DNA of 64,000 bases from positions 36,194-100,193 of the forward strand of contig JALHMY010000023.1 in NCBI GenBank assembly GCA_022843805.1. Reading direction: 5' to 3'. Origin of the DNA: Fuerstiella sp. (GTDB lineage Bacteria; Planctomycetota; Planctomycetia; Planctomycetales; Planctomycetaceae). This document shows, in pieces, positions 63,299-64,000 of the stretch (the stretch's first letter is position 1; each line of letters begins with the position of its first letter). The notes beneath the pieces were generated by a model, which did not search any database, was not told the origin of the DNA, and saw only the letters and a list, made by a program, of their open reading frames with translations. Position numbers and translations under genes: made by a program.

Positions 63299-64000
<702 letters not shown>

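Overview
The window looks like chromosome of a planctomycete (phylum Planctomycetota). The marks are a secreted PVC-type c-type cytochrome fused to a membrane-bound-dehydrogenase-like domain, an ECF sigma factor overlapping a Pkn2-type Ser/Thr kinase, a PEP-CTERM protein, a small membrane protein with the NPYQSP start, a secreted prenyltransferase-fold protein, a DUF2339/DUF3999 pair, and two ceramidase-like enzymes. Genes are short operons on both strands, often joined by 4-base ATGA overlaps. There is no rRNA, no intact tRNA and no CRISPR array.

Layout. 0-6 kb: DoxX-like membrane protein, SNF2 helicase with a SWIM zinc-finger partner, xylose isomerase. 6.4-9.5 kb: two coupled metal-ABC permeases, each with a C-terminal MntR/DtxR-like sensor domain. 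9.6-16.7 kb: trans-sulfuration PLP enzyme, giant PVC cytochrome, MazG, secreted coiled-coil protein. 17-25 kb: a kinase, two secreted proteins of unknown function, an orphan TssB-TssC sheath fusion, cardiolipin synthase. 25.5-36 kb: prenyltransferase-fold/DUF4175-like operon, papain-like peptidase with peptidoglycan-binding domain, DUF3999-DUF2339 operon. 36-42 kb: small membrane protein, XRE regulator with a broken GNAT gene, then ECF sigma-kinase-esterase. 42-52 kb: lipoprotein, DUF1851 protein, TPR-methyltransferase, a 162-bp MITE-like element, a possible structured RNA leader, PEP-CTERM protein, two amidohydrolase genes.

52-64 kb looks like a decayed, partly acquired region. It holds a frameshifted CpaF/TadA ATPase remnant, a tRNA- or tmRNA-like 3' fragment, two ceramidase-like genes, a hydrolase, a TAT-exported protein with a corrupted C-terminus, a DUF4838 pseudogene with an internal deletion, a glycosidase-like protein and a ProRS C-terminal fragment. 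By eye its codon use differs from the left 50 kb.

Most interesting: the orphan TssB-TssC fusion, the permease-sensor fusions, the pseudoknot-capable sequence upstream of the PEP-CTERM gene, the XRE/GNAT-ECF-kinase block, and the remnant-bounded right-hand region. I did not find a complete, clearly new multi-gene defence or secretion system. Start codons were moved from the longest ORF where a ribosome binding site, signal peptide or family length argued for it.
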